From positions 1 through 64,000 of the forward strand of contig JAFLSC010000006.1 in NCBI GenBank assembly GCA_022511145.1: 64,000 bases of DNA, written 5' to 3'. The stretch comes from Helicobacter sp. Lineage in GTDB: Bacteria; Campylobacterota; Campylobacteria; Campylobacterales; Helicobacteraceae. This document shows, piece by piece, positions 47,483-55,727 of this stretch (position 1 is the first letter of the stretch; each line of letters opens with the position of its first letter). The translations under genes and the position numbers were made by a program. The notes beneath the pieces were generated by a model, which was not told where the DNA came from, did not search any database, and saw only the letters and a program-made list of their open reading frames with translations.

Positions 47483-48685
47483 TTGAAAAGGCAAGAATTT
47501 ACCCAAGATGAAAAAGGCAATAGAATCTATCACTCTAAAGCATTAGATGAAATCCAAACAAATAGCAACATTGTCTTTAAAGGACACAATAATATACTTT
47601 ATTTAAGTGAAAATGCGAAGTTAAATAATACAAATATTACTTTTAGCGGCGATAATGCTTTGATTTTCATAGGAAATTCGATTTTAAATAAAGTTGAAAT
47701 CACAGCTTGCAACAATAATGTTTGCTATATTGGCAATAAAAATTATTTTAATCCTGGAAGTCCTAAATCATTGTCACTTTCTGAAAGAAAACATATTATT
47801 ATAGGTGATAATTGTCTTTTTTCTCATAATATTTGGTTTCGTATAGCTGACCCGCATTTAATTTATGATAACCAAACTTATCAAAGAATCAACCCAAGTA
47901 AAAGTATTATCATAGGCGACCATGTTTGGGTTGGGCAAGATGTAGCTTTTTTAAAAGGGGCTTTTGTGTGTTCAGGAAGTATTATCGGAGCAAGAAGCTT
48001 AGTGAGTGGGAAAATTTATTATTCAAATACCATTAATGCTGGAAATCCTTGCAAAGAGCGTAAAAGAAATATTTTTTGGACGGGCGAGTGTGTTCATAAT
48101 TGGGATTTGAAAACAACTTTAGCTCACAATCTTAAAAAAACAGAGGATTTTAAATTTAGTTTTAATGCTATGGAATTTTTAGACCCTCAAATTATAGATG
48201 AAACACTAGAAAATCTCCCTTTGGCTACACAAAAATTAGAATATATCTATAAAACCCTTTATGCCAACAAAAGCAAAAATCGTTTCGCATTAAATTCTTT
48301 TTTTAATATGCCTACCCAAACGACAATTTTTTATGGTGCAAAAGAGAGAATTACCCAACAACTTGCTTATCGTTTGGGTAAAATTTGCATAGAAAATTCT
48401 AAATCTTTTAAGGGTTACATTAAGCTTCCTTTTAAACTCCTCAATGAAACTCGCTCTTACCGCAGAGAAAAAGAAATTCAAAAAGCCTTAGTTAAACTTA
48501 ATCCTACTTTTTCTTTACCCAAACTTGAAGAATACGCAGATTATAATGAAGCCCTAAAACTTAAAGAACATTTAAGTTATAAACTTGGCTTGGCTCTCAT
48601 AGAGGCTAATAATGGGGGGGGGGACATTATCAGACTTCCGCTTAAAATCTATCGTTTAATCAGAGATTTTAAAAACTCACACTAA
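47483..48685 (+). CDS. Hexapeptide-repeat acyltransferase with variable tail
   Basis: A 400-aa protein of the left-handed beta-helix (LbH) acyltransferase class. Hexapeptide-like repeats run to about residue 195 (NIVFKGHNNILYL, KSIIIGDHVWVGQDVAFLKG, GSIIGARSLV). The C-terminal half is a helical region with two copies of a motif also seen, as I recall, in Campylobacter glycan enzymes: LAYRLGKICIEN..KGYIKLPFKLL and LSYKLGLALIEAN..DIIRLPLKIY. A G10 tract lies in the second copy. Likely acetylates a surface sugar. TTG start with AAGGAG. Confidence 0.8.
   Translation: MKRQEFTQDEKGNRIYHSKALDEIQTNSNIVFKGHNNILYLSENAKLNNTNITFSGDNALIFIGNSILNKVEITACNNNVCYIGNKNYFNPGSPKSLSLSERKHIIIGDNCLFSHNIWFRIADPHLIYDNQTYQRINPSKSIIIGDHVWVGQDVAFLKGAFVCSGSIIGARSLVSGKIYYSNTINAGNPCKERKRNIFWTGECVHNWDLKTTLAHNLKKTEDFKFSFNAMEFLDPQIIDETLENLPLATQKLEYIYKTLYANKSKNRFALNSFFNMPTQTTIFYGAKERITQQLAYRLGKICIENSKSFKGYIKLPFKLLNETRSYRREKEIQKALVKLNPTFSLPKLEEYADYNEALKLKEHLSYKLGLALIEANNGGGDIIRLPLKIYRLIRDFKNSH
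48614..48623 (+). repeat. G10 tract near acyltransferase 3' end
   Basis: Ten G encode GGG in the last 22 residues. In the present length the tail DIIRLPLKIYRLIRDFK matches the first copy of the same motif, so this is the in-frame state. With 9 or 11 G the frame would end after a short unrelated tail. Confidence 0.9.
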
Positions 48686-48991
48686 TCTGAACTTTATCAC
48701 TAAGCACCTCGCTATTGCGAGGAATTCTAGTTCCAGAGCAATCTCACCACCTCGACAACTCGTCTTTTTTCCACATTATTGTGAATGAAGTGAAGCAATC
48801 TTTAATGTTGAGGTTGCCACGAGCCTTGCGACTCTCACAATGATAAAGAATCCCAAAAATCAAGTTTGATATTTTTAGATTAATTTTTAAGAAAAGGTTA
48901 AAAAATTCTAGAGAGGCAATCCATTTTTTGATTTTATTAAAGGTTTTTGTATAATAGATAAAAATAAAAATCTAAAAACGCAATAAATGCA
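48686..48991 (+). repeat. Intergenic gap: repeat copy D and NDH-2 promoter
   Basis: No gene seen. Repeat units occupy about 48710-48843 (CTATTGCGAGGAATTCTAGT and AGAGCAATCTCACC; GTTGCCACGAGCCTTGCG and CTCTCACAATGATAAAG). A TATAAT at 48950-48955 preceded by TTTTTG is the likely promoter of the downstream dehydrogenase. Confidence 0.7.
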
Positions 48992-49003
48992 ATGGGGGAT
49001 ACA

Positions 49004-50212
49004 ATGGAAGCCAAGAAAATCTTAATTATTGGGGGCGGCTATGGGGGTTTGAAAGTCGCTTTGGGATTGCAACGCAAACTCAAAACGGCTGCAAAAATCA
49101 CTTTAATTAGCAAACACGACTATCATTACCAAACAACTTTGTTACATAAAGTAGCAATCGGAACTTTAGGAGCGAGAAAAGCGAGGATTTATTATCGAAA
49201 AATTTTGGACCCTAAAAAAGTTTCTTTCATCAAAGATAAAATCATTCAGCTTTGTCCTGATGAAAATAAAGTTATCGGCAATGGCGGGGAGTATGATTAT
49301 GACTATTTGGTAATTGGGCTTGGCTTTAAACCTGATAGTTTTGGGGTTAAGGGCGTGGATTCTTATGCTTATAAGCTTTCTTCACTCAATGCGGCTTTAA
49401 AATTGGCAGAAAATATTGAAAATAAATTTAAAGAATTTGTCCATACCAAAAATCCTAAGGATTTACAGATTATTGTTTGCGGAACAGGATTTACCGGGAT
49501 TGAATTTGCAGCTGAAATGGCAACGCAGCTTGATGAGCTTTGCTTGATTTGTGGGATTGATAGAACAATCCCTAAGGTTACCTGTATTGGACGCTCTCCG
49601 CATATTCTGCCGGTTTTTAATGAAAAAATCGTTAGGGTTGGTGAGGAAAAATTGCAAAAAATAGGCGTTGAGATTATCTCTGGAGGGAATATTAAGGAGA
49701 TTGAGGAAGGAAAGGTTTGGGTAGAAAAAAATAATGAAAAACTTGAGATTGAAGGGAATACGATTATTTGGAGTGCGGGAATTAAGGGAAGTGATGTTGT
49801 TGAAAAATCTCAAATCCCTAATAAAAAGGGGAGGATTCCTGTTAATGCACAATTACAATGCAAAGAGTATCCTAATATCTATGTGGTGGGGGATTGTGCT
49901 TTGGCAACCAACAAAGACGCAATCCACGCACCCACTGCACAATTATCAGCCCAAATGGGCGATTATATCGCTGAACTTCTCATTGCTAAGTTAGAAAATA
50001 AGGAATGGGATAAACCTTTTGTTTTTAATCATCGAGGAACGGTTTGTTCTATCGGGCATACTGATGGTATTGGGATTGTGTATCATAAAAATGTGCAAGG
50101 AGAGTTAGCGGCTTTTATGAAAAATACTATTGAAAATAAATGGCTTTTTAGTCTTGGCGGTTTTGAAATGGTTTTGAAAAAGGGACAATTCCGCTACCGC
50201 ACAAGTAATTAA
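49004..50212 (+). CDS. Type II NADH dehydrogenase-like FAD oxidoreductase
   Basis: A 402-aa flavoprotein of the NDH-2 / sulfide-quinone reductase-like group. ILIIGGGYGGLKVALGL is the FAD Rossmann motif, VCGTGFTGIEFAAEMA is the NAD-binding motif and NIYVVGDCAL holds the second FAD motif. It would pass electrons from NADH to menaquinone without pumping protons. Campylobacterota often replace the NADH module of complex I, so alternatives such as a ferredoxin- or flavodoxin-linked role are open. The ATG at 49004 was preferred to 48992 since the region before it is G-rich; the choice is not certain. Confidence 0.82.
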   Translation: MEAKKILIIGGGYGGLKVALGLQRKLKTAAKITLISKHDYHYQTTLLHKVAIGTLGARKARIYYRKILDPKKVSFIKDKIIQLCPDENKVIGNGGEYDYDYLVIGLGFKPDSFGVKGVDSYAYKLSSLNAALKLAENIENKFKEFVHTKNPKDLQIIVCGTGFTGIEFAAEMATQLDELCLICGIDRTIPKVTCIGRSPHILPVFNEKIVRVGEEKLQKIGVEIISGGNIKEIEEGKVWVEKNNEKLEIEGNTIIWSAGIKGSDVVEKSQIPNKKGRIPVNAQLQCKEYPNIYVVGDCALATNKDAIHAPTAQLSAQMGDYIAELLIAKLENKEWDKPFVFNHRGTVCSIGHTDGIGIVYHKNVQGELAAFMKNTIENKWLFSLGGFEMVLKKGQFRYRTSN

Positions 50213-50300
50213 AGGGTTAATAAATTTTTTAATTGTTACTTTAAGATTTGAGAGTAAGAGAGTCAGTTTGCTCTTAAATTTGGGATAAATAAGGGATAAA

Positions 50301-50645
50301 ATGCACGAATTTTCAATCGTTTCTTCTTTGTTGGAGAATTGTGAGAGGCTTGCTAAAGAAAATCAAGCCAAAGAAGTGTTAGTTGTTGAACTTGAAATTG
50401 GGGAGCGAAGTGGGGTGGAGCAAGTTTTATTGGAACGGGCTTTTGAGGATTTTAAAATCGGAAGTGTGTGTGAGAAAGCAGAGTTAAGAATACAAAAAGT
50501 CCCTGTTGTATTGTTTTGCGAAGATTGTAAAGAAGAAAATTCCGCACAAGAGATTAATTACACGCAATGTCCGCATTGTAAAGGAGATAGAGTAAGGATT
50601 ATTAAAGGGCGTGAAATGCTCCTTAAACGATTAGAAATGGAGTAG
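50301..50645 (+). CDS. hypA: Hydrogenase/urease nickel incorporation protein HypA
   Basis: A 114-aa nickel metallochaperone. The N-terminal MHEFS (His2 is the nickel ligand) and the zinc site FCEDCKEEN ... QCPHCKGDRV (two CxxC pairs) are intact. In H. pylori HypA serves both hydrogenase and urease. It is monocistronic here, downstream of the NDH-2-like gene, with ATAAGGGATAAA before the ATG. Other hyp genes are not in the window. Confidence 0.96.
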   Translation: MHEFSIVSSLLENCERLAKENQAKEVLVVELEIGERSGVEQVLLERAFEDFKIGSVCEKAELRIQKVPVVLFCEDCKEENSAQEINYTQCPHCKGDRVRIIKGREMLLKRLEME

Positions 50646-50685
50646 GTAAGAAATTAAGATTTTTATGGCAATTCTATGTTTTAAT

Positions 50686-50722
50686 TGAGATTGCTTCAGC
50701 TAATGCCTCACAATGACAAGAT
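50686..50722. repeat. Dispersed palindromic repeat, copy E (short)
   Basis: A short copy, GATTGCTTCAGCTAATGCCT then CACAATGACAAG, lies between hypA and the convergent cyclophilin gene, with ATTGC/CAATG outer arms. Confidence 0.6.
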
Positions 50723-50779
50723 GAGGTTACAATAACAAGAGGGAATTACAATGGCAAAAGGAAGTCTCAATATAAGCGT

Positions 50780-51412
50780 TTAGGGACTTTGAATAATATA
50801 CGCTTTGATAATTTTTTGCTCTTTTAGAGGTTTGTCATTAGAATCCGTAGGAGAATATTCAATTTTGCGTAAGGTTTTGAAGCTCTCCTCTTTATTTTCA
50901 GGGCTAATTTCCCCAAAGATTGTGTGTTTTCCATTAAGATGAGGTGTCCTTGTTGTGGTAATAAAAAATTGGCTACCATTAGTGTTTTCACCAGAATTTG
51001 CCATTGCAAGAATCCCCGCTCTATCAAAGGCATATCCCGGTGCAATTTCATCTTCAAAAGCCTGTCCCCAAATTGACTCACCGCCTCTACCACTTCCTGT
51101 GGGGTCGCCTCCTTGAATCATAAATCTTCGGATTGTGCGGTGAAAGATTGTTCCATTATAATACCCCTCATTGATGTGAGTAACAAAGTTTTCAACAGCC
51201 TTAGGAGCAGTAAGGGGGAATAAATCAAGCGTGATTTTACCTGCGGTGGTTTCAAGGACGGCTTGGATTCTTTGCGGATTTTGTGTGCTTTCTGCAATCT
51301 CTTGGGTAGAATTTTGCTCATCTTGGGAGAGATTTTCTTGACAAAAAGCATTAGTGCTTATGAGGCACAAAGCTAAAGTGATTTTAGATAAAAAGAGAAT
51401 TAACGCTTTCAT
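50780..51412 (-). CDS. Exported cyclophilin-type peptidyl-prolyl isomerase
   Basis: A 210-aa PPIase with a signal peptide (KALILFLSKITLALCLISTN, residues 2-21) and a cyclophilin domain: TAGKITLDLFPLTAPKAVEN, HRTIRRFMIQGGDPTGSG, FAMANSG-like ILAMANSGENTNGSQFFITT and HLNGKHTIFGEI. It folds proteins in the periplasm. The start chosen at 51412 overlaps the prs end by 29 bp and follows AAGGATTAATCAAA; a longer frame at 51457 would start inside prs without advantage. Confidence 0.92.
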   Translation of the reverse strand: MKALILFLSKITLALCLISTNAFCQENLSQDEQNSTQEIAESTQNPQRIQAVLETTAGKITLDLFPLTAPKAVENFVTHINEGYYNGTIFHRTIRRFMIQGGDPTGSGRGGESIWGQAFEDEIAPGYAFDRAGILAMANSGENTNGSQFFITTTRTPHLNGKHTIFGEISPENKEESFKTLRKIEYSPTDSNDKPLKEQKIIKAYIIQSP

Positions 51413-52313
51413 TTTGATTAATCCTTCTGATAACTTCTGCAAAAAGTGGGGCAACACTTAAAACTTTGATTTTAGGGCAAGATTGTCGGAGCGGAATTGT
51501 ATTTGTTACAATCACTTCATCAATTTGGCTTTGCAAAATACGCTCATAAGCTGCTCCACTAAAAACAGCGTGGGTGCCAAGAGCAATCGCACTTGTTGCT
51601 CCTTTTTGTTTAAAGACTTCTGCAGCTTTTACCATTGTGCCAGCTGTATCAATCATATCATCAATTAAAATCACATCTTTGCCCTCAACATTACCAATTA
51701 CATTCATTACTTCGCTTTCATTCGCCTTTTCACGCCTTTTATCAATAATAACAATCTCCAAGCCTAATCGTTTAGCAAAATATCTCGCCCTTGCTATTCC
51801 GCCAATATCAGGACTTGCAATGATAGGATTGGGAAGTTTTTTGTTGTCGATATATTCTTTAAAAACGATAGAACCATAAAGATTATCCACAGGAATATCA
51901 AAGAATCCTTGAATCTGTCCTGCGTGTAAATCCATTGTAATAAGACGTGTAATCCCTGCTTTTTGCAGTAAATCTGCTACGAGTTTTGCACTAATAGGCA
52001 CTCTAGGTGCGGCTTTTCTGTCTTGTCTTGCATAACCAAAATAAGGCACAATCGCATTGATAGACTTTGCTGAACTGCGTTTAAGAGCATCAACCATAAT
52101 AAGCAATTCCATTAGATTATCATTGGTAGGGGCACAGGTGGGCTGAATGATAAAAATGTCTTTACCTCTCACGCTCTCACATAAACGAACACTAATTTCC
52201 CCATCGCTGAACTTGCTAACATCAGCTAAGGATAGCTCAATATCAAGATTTTTTGCCACTTCTTGTGAAAAATCTCTATGAGCACTTCCAGTAAAAACTT
52301 TAAAATCATCCAT
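51384..52313 (-). CDS. prs: Ribose-phosphate pyrophosphokinase
   Basis: Makes PRPP from ribose 5-phosphate and ATP for nucleotides, His and Trp. The 309-aa protein has the catalytic flexible loop FGYARQDRKAAPRVPISAK, TMDLHAGQIQGFFDIPVDN and the PRPP-binding VILIDDMIDTAGTM. The ATG at 52313 follows AAAGGTG; the GTG two codons upstream is less likely. It overlaps the cyclophilin gene downstream. Confidence 0.97.
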   Translation of the reverse strand: MDDFKVFTGSAHRDFSQEVAKNLDIELSLADVSKFSDGEISVRLCESVRGKDIFIIQPTCAPTNDNLMELLIMVDALKRSSAKSINAIVPYFGYARQDRKAAPRVPISAKLVADLLQKAGITRLITMDLHAGQIQGFFDIPVDNLYGSIVFKEYIDNKKLPNPIIASPDIGGIARARYFAKRLGLEIVIIDKRREKANESEVMNVIGNVEGKDVILIDDMIDTAGTMVKAAEVFKQKGATSAIALGTHAVFSGAAYERILQSQIDEVIVTNTIPLRQSCPKIKVLSVAPLFAEVIRRINQNESVNSLFI

Positions 52314-52492
52314 AAACACACCTTTGTTTTATGAGTAATAAAAATGCAATTATATTCTTTAAAACCTAAATAAAGTTTTTATTTTTGATTTTTTGGAATT
52401 TTTTGATTAAGAGTGTCATTATTTAAGGAAAAAGGAGTGAGTAAAATTAATAAATTTTGAGGGCTAAAAATTAATTTTATGCCAAAAATTTG

Positions 52493-52498
52493 TATAAT
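52493..52498 (+). promoter_or_regulatory. Candidate -10 box for Maf gene
   Basis: TATAAT preceded by ATTTG, 33 bp before the GTG start of the motility accessory factor gene. The spacing and sequence fit sigma-70; no flagellar sigma-28 or sigma-54 box was identified. Confidence 0.55.
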
Positions 52499-52530
52499 AA
52501 CGCAATAATTTTTGATTTTTAAGGTGAAAT

Positions 52531-54456
52531 GTGAGTATTTTGGAGATTTTAAAAAGTGAAGATTATCAAGGGATTGAGGAATTTTGCACGAAGCAATACC
52601 AAAGGAATTTAGAATTTTTTCATAAAGATTATCCGAGTTTATTTACTTCTTTGCAGCAAGAAGCAAAAGAGTATCAGCTTTTAATTGATAAAAGTGGGAT
52701 TAATATTTTGAATTTTCAAACTAATAGCTTAATGTATCCTCTCCAAGAGGGGAAATCGCTAATGGTGCAAACGCACGAAAATTGTGCCTATAATCCCCCT
52801 GTGAATGATAAGTGGGAGAGATATTGGGGTGATGATTTGGCTTTTATGGATTCAAAATTCCCTTTAAGCTCAAAATGGGTAAATAAAATTATTGATTTTG
52901 GCTTTAAAGAAGGGGCTTTGAAAGATATTTATCATCTCCCTTCAGATTTTTTACCTTCTTTGACGCTTTTTGGGCTAGGGGGAGGGATTTTTTTGCAAAT
53001 CCTTGTTGAAAATTATGCGACAATCCATAGTTTCATTATTTTTGAGGAGTCTTTGGATTTATTCCGCATTGCCTGTTTTTTTGTAGATTTTCCTACATTA
53101 TTTTCAAAAACGCAATTTCGAGCGGGATTTATTTTTATTGAAAGCTTTATAAAACGCGATTATGTGCAGCATTATTTTTTGCAAAGACGCATTAGCTCTT
53201 CTGTGATTCGCTTTGAGCTTACCTTATACCAAACACCTAAAAATCAAAGTGCTAGACGCATTGTTAAAGAGTTGCATTTGCAAAATTTAAGAGGTTGGGG
53301 AACTTTTGAAGATGAAATGAGAGGAGTTCGTAATAAAAAATCTTTCCCAATTGAGAAAATTTTAATTGAACCTAAGCGAATCAATGCCCCTATTTGCGTT
53401 GTGGCTAATGGACCCAGTTTGGATTTTTTAATCCCTTTTATCAAAAAAAATCAAAATAAAATGATTATTTTTAGTTGCGGCACAGCCTTAAAGCCCCTAA
53501 GACATTATGGAATTGTGCCAGATTTTCAAGTGGAAATTGAGCGGCACGATTATTTAGATGGAGTTTTAAAAGAAGCCCCGCTAGGCGATGTTCCCTTGCT
53601 TTGTGCCACCGTTTTGGATAAAAAAGCCAAAGCTTTAGCCAAAGAAATTTATTTATTTGAACGCGATGGGGCAAGTGCGGCTGATTTGAATGAACCTAGT
53701 TTTAAAGTGAAATTCACCGCTCCTTTAGTGGGGAATGCAGGAGCCGCTTTGGCAAGTTATTTGGGTAGTGATGTGATTTTGTGTGGGTTGGATTGTGGAT
53801 ACAAAAAAGGAGCGAGAAAACACGCACAAAACTCTTATTATGGAGAGGAAGACTATGAGATTCCTCAAGATGCCTATGAAGTAGCGGGAAATTTGAGTGA
53901 GGGGATTTATTCTGATGCTTTGTATTCCCTCTCTCGCACTTCACTTGAAGAAGCCTTTGGGGCATTAAAGCCTCATAATATTCTCAATCTTAATGATGGA
54001 GCATTGATTGCAGGAGCAAGACCAACAAGGGCTGAAGAATTTGATTTAAAAGCAATTAATAAGGCTCAAGAGCTAAAAAATCTCAAATCTTTATTTAAAA
54101 ATCCTCAAGAGGAAAATTTCTATCATAAGGAATCTAGCGTTTATTTGTTTGAAGCGGTGGCCTTAAAGAATAGGATTGGGGATTTGTTTAAAGCAAAAAT
54201 CGAGGATAAAGCCGAGCTTTTTGTTCAAGTCGATAGAATTTATGAAGAAATTGCTAAGGTAGGTAAAAGCAATTCTTTTTTAGCTATTTTATTTGGCGGC
54301 TCTTTGAGCCATTTTTTGTATGCTATTATACTGGTGAGTTTGCATTATCCTACTAATCAAATCCAAAATATTTGGTTTGAAGCAGAGAAATTGTATAATG
54401 AGGGTTTTGAAAGTATGTTAGAGGATTTCAGGAAGGCAATTCTAGGGGAAAAATAA
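52531..54456 (+). CDS. maf: Motility accessory factor (Maf, DUF115) glycosyltransferase
   Basis: A 641-aa member of the DUF115/Maf family, which adds pseudaminic or legionaminic acid to flagellin. The N-terminal half includes LTLFGLGGGIFLQILVENY; the central DUF115 domain begins APICVVANGPSLDFLIPFIK, includes FSCGTALKPLRHYGIVPDFQ and VILCGLDCGYKKGARKHA. In H. pylori a single Maf (HP0114, from memory) is required for flagellation. It starts at GTG. It is followed by an FlgP-like gene and a lipoprotein, forming a motility group. Confidence 0.9.
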   Translation: MSILEILKSEDYQGIEEFCTKQYQRNLEFFHKDYPSLFTSLQQEAKEYQLLIDKSGINILNFQTNSLMYPLQEGKSLMVQTHENCAYNPPVNDKWERYWGDDLAFMDSKFPLSSKWVNKIIDFGFKEGALKDIYHLPSDFLPSLTLFGLGGGIFLQILVENYATIHSFIIFEESLDLFRIACFFVDFPTLFSKTQFRAGFIFIESFIKRDYVQHYFLQRRISSSVIRFELTLYQTPKNQSARRIVKELHLQNLRGWGTFEDEMRGVRNKKSFPIEKILIEPKRINAPICVVANGPSLDFLIPFIKKNQNKMIIFSCGTALKPLRHYGIVPDFQVEIERHDYLDGVLKEAPLGDVPLLCATVLDKKAKALAKEIYLFERDGASAADLNEPSFKVKFTAPLVGNAGAALASYLGSDVILCGLDCGYKKGARKHAQNSYYGEEDYEIPQDAYEVAGNLSEGIYSDALYSLSRTSLEEAFGALKPHNILNLNDGALIAGARPTRAEEFDLKAINKAQELKNLKSLFKNPQEENFYHKESSVYLFEAVALKNRIGDLFKAKIEDKAELFVQVDRIYEEIAKVGKSNSFLAILFGGSLSHFLYAIILVSLHYPTNQIQNIWFEAEKLYNEGFESMLEDFRKAILGEK

Positions 54457-54512
54457 AAAGTGGAACACGAATTGCTTGATAGAAAATTATCTTATGTCAG
54501 TAAAGGATTAAT

Positions 54513-55076
54513 ATGACAAGAACATCAATTTCACTAGCTTTAGCAGGAATGCTATTAGGGGCGTCAGTTTCAGTTTTTGCAACTACTGCAATCAATGATA
54601 ATCCTGTGGGGAGTGTTTCACTTCAGGCTTCAAGTCCAGCACCAAGTTCAATTGGTAGAAATTCTAACAATCCAGTGGGATTGCCGGGTATGGAAGTTGG
54701 AGGCGATGAAGTCGTGATTCCTAATGCACCCATTATTACTCCTTCAAGCATTATTGAAATTAGTGCGGTAGGAATGGGCGTTGCACCAGATACAAGTTAT
54801 TCACCTGCACAAGCTTTGGCTTTAGCTAAAAGAGCAGCGATTGTTGATGCTTATAGGCAAATCGGTGAGAAAATGTATGGAATCCGCGTCAATGCACAAG
54901 ATACCGTAAGAGATATGGTATTGAAAAATTCTACCGTTAAAACTAAACTAATGGCGGTTATCAGAAATGCTGAAATCGTGGAAACCGTTTATAAAGATGG
55001 TTTATGCCAAGTCAGTATGGAGCTTAAACTTGATGGAAAACGATGGTATCGTGTTCTTACCGGCGAAGAATTCTAA
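54513..55076 (+). CDS. FlgP/LPP20-family exported protein
   Basis: A 187-aa protein with an N-terminal signal peptide (ISLALAGMLLGASVSVFA). The C-terminal half carries the LPP20/FlgP pattern: AQALALAKRAAIVDAYRQIG and AEIVETVYKDGLCQVSMELK. In C. jejuni FlgP forms the large basal disk of the flagellar motor and is encoded with flgQ. FlgP proteins are usually lipoproteins, but no lipobox cysteine is seen at the signal cleavage region here. A low-complexity Ser/Pro/Asn stretch (about residues 25-75) separates signal and domain. Confidence 0.8.
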   Translation: MTRTSISLALAGMLLGASVSVFATTAINDNPVGSVSLQASSPAPSSIGRNSNNPVGLPGMEVGGDEVVIPNAPIITPSSIIEISAVGMGVAPDTSYSPAQALALAKRAAIVDAYRQIGEKMYGIRVNAQDTVRDMVLKNSTVKTKLMAVIRNAEIVETVYKDGLCQVSMELKLDGKRWYRVLTGEEF

Positions 55077-55564
55077 TTTGCCAAGCGTTTTTAAGCTTTC
55101 TTATTAGTTTAGGTTTGTGGGCTGGGGGCTGTGCTAAAAGCCCCCAAATCTTAGAATCCACCTCGCCTAAAATTATTTTTTTTAAGACTTCCGAGTTTCA
55201 ATTCTATGATACGGGTTTTGTCAAAAAATACCCCAATAAAACAGCATTAGAGATTTTTAATGCGGGAAATTTATTGCTTGATTTTAGTGTCTTTAAAAAT
55301 CAAATTTGCCTTAATGGGCAGTGCTATTCCCCCCTTTCTTTGATTCGTAATTTTTTTAAAAATGATGCGTTAGCGGGATTAGATTTTGAAGCAATTTTGT
55401 TGGGAAAAGAGATATTTCAAGGCAAAAATAAAATCCAAAATGCCAAAGGATTTTCTCAAAAACTTTCATTTCAAGAAAATACCATTTTTTATCAAGTCTC
55501 GCAAGATAAGATTATCTTTAGAGATGAAAAAAGTGGCTTTATTTTGGAAATCTCCAATCTTTAA
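55043..55564 (+). CDS. Putative lipoprotein downstream of flgP-like gene
   Basis: A 173-aa protein with a basic N-terminus, hydrophobic stretch and lipobox (LGLWAGGCAKSP, Cys about 30), so it should be lipid-anchored. The rest has no motif I recognise. By position after the FlgP-like gene it could be an FlgQ-type motility factor, but sequence support is lacking. The ATG at 55043 overlaps the previous gene by 34 bp with a weak ribosome site, so the start is not secure. Confidence 0.65.
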   Translation: MVSCSYRRRILICQAFLSFLISLGLWAGGCAKSPQILESTSPKIIFFKTSEFQFYDTGFVKKYPNKTALEIFNAGNLLLDFSVFKNQICLNGQCYSPLSLIRNFFKNDALAGLDFEAILLGKEIFQGKNKIQNAKGFSQKLSFQENTIFYQVSQDKIIFRDEKSGFILEISNL

Positions 55565-55616
55565 AATTGTTAGTAGCTTTATTGTTAATGCAAATCCCTT
55601 GTTATTGTAAAATTCA

Positions 55617-55726
55617 AGGTAAAGCCGAAGCAATCTTTAAAATCTAAAATCCAAAGCAAAGATGGTTACAATAAGCTAAATTAGAGATTGCCACGAAAAT
55701 CTAGTGATTTTTCTCGCAATGACAGA
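55617..55726. repeat. Dispersed palindromic repeat, copy F
   Basis: A close copy of the element at 41608-41804, including the unit GATTGCCACGAAAATC, loop, GATTTTTCTCGCAATGAC. It fills the gap between the lipoprotein gene and the convergent MacB permease gene and ends at the latter's stop codon. Confidence 0.85.
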
Positions 55727-55727
55727 G

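Noticed and set aside
41608..55726. The repeated intergenic units as a CRISPR array
   Set aside because: They are scattered between genes, imperfect, not evenly spaced and no cas gene is present.
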